From assembly GCF_008831285.2 (NCBI RefSeq), contig NC_045142.1, forward strand, positions 24,627,876-24,691,875: a stretch of 64,000 bases of DNA, in the 5' to 3' direction. Under the pieces are notes generated by a model that saw only the letters and a list, made by a program, of their open reading frames with translations, did not search any database and was not told the origin of the DNA. Positions 61,901 through 64,000 of the stretch are shown in pieces (position 1 is the first letter of the stretch; each line of letters starts with the position of its first letter). This stretch comes from Nymphaea colorata. Taxonomy: Eukaryota > Streptophyta > Magnoliopsida > Nymphaeales > Nymphaeaceae. The position numbers and the translations under genes were made by a program.

Positions 61901-64000
61901 TAACATGTAAGAAAATTCCTTCCAGAACATACACATATAACTGATTGACAGGTGATTAATTATAATGAAATTGTATATAATTTTGATCTCATTAACTGGC
62001 CAATCTCCCAAATAACATGATTACATGCATGTACATGTATGTGCATGTGTTTGACATGCACACATCACAATCTAGATTTTCACATAAATATCCATCGACT
62101 ATTAAGCCAGAATATTAAATTGTCTATCTGAAAATGGGGACTGATCTCGAACTAGGACATTTAAGAAGATAATCCATATGGTAGATTGATTAATTCTTGG
62201 GAAGTAATACTACTATCAGAAGGGTTGGCCAGTTAACAAGGGGGAATTACCTAATACATGAAACATATCTGAATTTAATAGCCACGTTCAGACTTCAGAG
62301 TGAAAAAAGTGAGGAAAGAGACAAAAGGATTTCAGCAAAAAAAGCAGATTCTACATGTGATCATGTTAATGCTAACAAAGATTGCATTGCCACATAAATC
62401 ACTATTGCAATGATAAAAGGAAATAGATGTCGCAAATTCATACTTCAGATCCTGTTAGGATTCGCTTATTCAAATATAATGGCAATCCTCGCATCCATTG
62501 GAACATTAGGGACATAACAAAAAGCTCAAATAAGATAGTCATCCTCAACAGCTTACCATTTTGAGAACCTGTTGCATTCCACCACCACCAAAAGAATGAC
62601 CACAAGCTAGTATCATTGCATCGTCCATGAGAGAACCCCTATAAGAAGCCATGGAGAGAAATGACTTTCCATGCCAATACCTACTAATGACTAAATGTAT
62701 TTAAAAATCAAGTAATAACACTTCAACAAGTATAAAAAAAAGTTGATCATTGGTAACTCGTGCCAGCATTTTTGGCTGCAAATTGAGATCTGGAGCAGAT
62801 ATTGTAAATTTGTAATAGCATGGTGTCCAAGTCTAACATAAAGCAATTATAGCACATTTCTAACAAAAAGGAAGCATCCTTTTAGGAAAACAAAAGCCAC
62901 AGTTGTTAAGTTTTGAATTCTGTGTCATGATTCATCTAGATCTGAGAGTTGCATAACATTTATGAATTGAAAATAGGAATATATTTTCCAATTCATCATG
63001 TACTTGCATAAGTTCTCAAAAAGATTAACTCTTCATGTCTCGAGCACAAAACAAACCTAACTAGGAATTGAATTATTGAGCGAGTCACACGGATGATCCA
63101 AGGATAGTCTGCAATTACCCAAACAAATAGCATGTTCTTTAGCTAAACCAATATTTTTTTCCATCTAAAAAAAAAAAAAAAACAAATTAAGGCAATCAAG
63201 ATAGTATATATTGTGGTGCATTCCCTATAGCCTAAACCCTTTAGCAATAGTCCCTTCTGGTTGAGTTTTCATTATTGTGTATGGCTTAATTCTTAAAGAA
63301 AGCTTTCCAGCCACAGAATGCTGCATGTAGAATTCCCAACAAAACACTTCAGTTGACAGCACAGACATGCTACCATGGATTAATTGCCCAACACTAACCA
63401 TAAGGACTTGAATCTGGATCATGCATCTAAACCAGAATGTCAGAAATATGAAGTACTCATCATATCTTGACCTTTTTCCTGCCTACGATGCTATAGTGAC
63501 ATCCAGACAGTTATTATGGAAAAAGTAATGTGCAATATTTTCACCAAAATCATCAGTTTGACAACATCCAGTGGGAAAATTTTCCCTTTACTAGGGAAAG
63601 AAGACGAGATCTTAAGCTGGCCCGGAGATGCACACACCATGTTAACAAACACACATCAGTAATATGGATATTGACAGAAAAAAGTAAAGACATCACTGCT
63701 TACAGCTGCTGTTTGCAAAAAATCCAAGTGCAAATCATGAGAAGCCTGAAATCAATTACTGGTGAAAAAACACTAGTCTCAAGGAAAATAAGAGGCATCC
63801 ATCCCAGACTTACGTGATCGGATCAGAAAGAATAGCCCTAAGAGAATTTCCCGGTTCACCTGACAAATAAGCATCCTTTCTTCCACTAAATCCACAACCA
63901 TTCTCCCCTCCTGTTTCCTTAGTGACTGAGGAGGCAGATCTTTGTAATGCATGTGCATAATAACTATCAGGTTCTGCCACAGTAATTGCCTTCTCACAGC
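55957..64000 (-). CDS. PUB62: U-box domain protein, PUB62-like E3 ligase (5' end outside window)
   Basis: Probable E3 ubiquitin ligase matching proteins annotated as U-box domain-containing protein 62. Seven minus-strand exons are inside the window: 64000..63814 (partial), 62638..62557, 61697..61640, 60833..60745, 57700..57605, 57516..57446, 56083..55957. Phases agree throughout and give 235 visible residues. The U-box runs from RAILSDPITGSLMDDAMI through LACGHSFGGGGMQQ, QACYSCGQSISADSMAPN and LSLRTVVEAFRHEEE. A basic stretch SKRRRERFEQ follows. The C-terminal part, PFVVGDQVVIKGNKRTPERF then TSQCLNGWYVVKTLDNAESV and KLQYRSLSK, resembles a small SH3-like/KOW-like module, an inference from the VGDxVxIKG pattern. 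The N-terminal half lies beyond 64000. Symbol assigned from memory of the family's annotation. Confidence 0.9.
56723..56943. mobile_element. Intact hAT-type MITE with 8-bp target duplication
   Basis: The element 56731-56935 (205 bp) has terminal inverted repeats CAGGGGCGGA and TCCGCCCCTG. It is flanked on both sides by an exact CCCACACC (56723-56730 and 56936-56943). Eight-base target duplications are typical of the hAT superfamily. There is no coding capacity, so it is non-autonomous. It sits in the last intron of the U-box gene. Confidence 0.9.
58560..58905 (-). mobile_element. Relative of the CATTGTCACA inverted-repeat element
   Basis: Read on the minus strand it starts near CATAGTCACAAAT and continues with TTTCTCGGGTATAATACGG, comparable with CATTGTCACA and TTTCTCGGTATAATAGGG of the element at 47938. 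The inner end contains a palindrome-like AAACGTTAAAAACGTTT (about 58627-58643). It lies in the 3.0-kb intron of the U-box gene. No second arm was found. Confidence 0.5.
59375..59700. repeat. Tandem duplication, period about 165-180 bp, in a U-box gene intron
   Basis: Two copies share, in order, TTTTGGACCAGGTGGAACTT, ATGAA(A/G)CTAAAGCATAA, AAAGAGTGTTTAT, GGTGACAAATT or AGTGACAAATT, GACATTT and ACTCTC. Copy 2 carries an extra GAGTTCATGCAG. Both are non-coding and recent enough to align by eye. Confidence 0.85.
59885..60450. repeat. Tandem repeat, period about 265 bp, in a U-box gene intron
   Basis: Shared blocks: CATGACAATGAGA(G/C)CACTATAG at about 59908 and 60182, GGTCAGT at about 59994 and 60271, AAATCAACAAGATC at about 60087 and 60356, and GCTAAAGATCAG(T/G)GTTTTGTTCTTTTCAATAGTTCAC at about 60130 and 60399. 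About two copies are present. Confidence 0.85.

Overview
This window is nuclear DNA from a flowering plant. All six recognisable genes are plant families: alpha-expansin, group I bZIP, ATL-type RING-H2, a receptor-like cytoplasmic kinase homologue, a VAL/HSI2 B3 repressor and a PUB62-like U-box protein. Five of them have standard GT-AG introns. The background is AT-rich with long (AT)n tracts, MITE-like elements and tRNA-like SINE candidates. The species cannot be read from the sequence. The very GC-rich intronless RING gene and GC-rich first exons beside AT-rich introns would suit a monocot or an early-diverging angiosperm, but that is a guess.

Layout. 1-1251 (+): 3' part of an alpha-expansin. 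1252-6710: no supported gene. 6711-11224 (-): four-exon group I bZIP factor of the VIP1/RF2 type. 11225-17283: AT microsatellites, a TCGAGCTCGAG-rich element with short inverted termini, and a SINE-like duplication. 17284-17820 (+): single-exon ATL E3 ligase with a visible TATA box. 17821-29580: about 12 kb of repeat-rich intergenic DNA. 30524-33363 (+): four-exon RLCK homologue whose catalytic motifs are all replaced, so a predicted pseudokinase. 34716-46198 (-): complete 12-exon VAL gene (PHD-like, B3, CW, Cys-rich motif, EAR), tail-to-tail with the kinase gene. 46199-55956: about 10 kb of repeats, including a long inverted repeat and a recent 54-bp minisatellite. 55957-64000 (-): seven 3' exons of a U-box gene that continues past the right edge; its introns carry a clean hAT-type MITE and two tandem duplications.

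The genes do not form a pathway or cluster. They are ordinary plant genes: cell-wall loosening, transcription control, ubiquitination, signalling and seed-programme repression. All exon junctions were derived by reading frame, splice site and family alignment from memory, and intron phases agree at every junction. I found no convincing new multi-gene system. The observations most worth checking are the pseudokinase, a family of inverted-repeat elements ending in CATTGTCACA, a perfect-stem hairpin in a VAL intron, a candidate SINE family, and the hAT MITE with an exact 8-bp target duplication.
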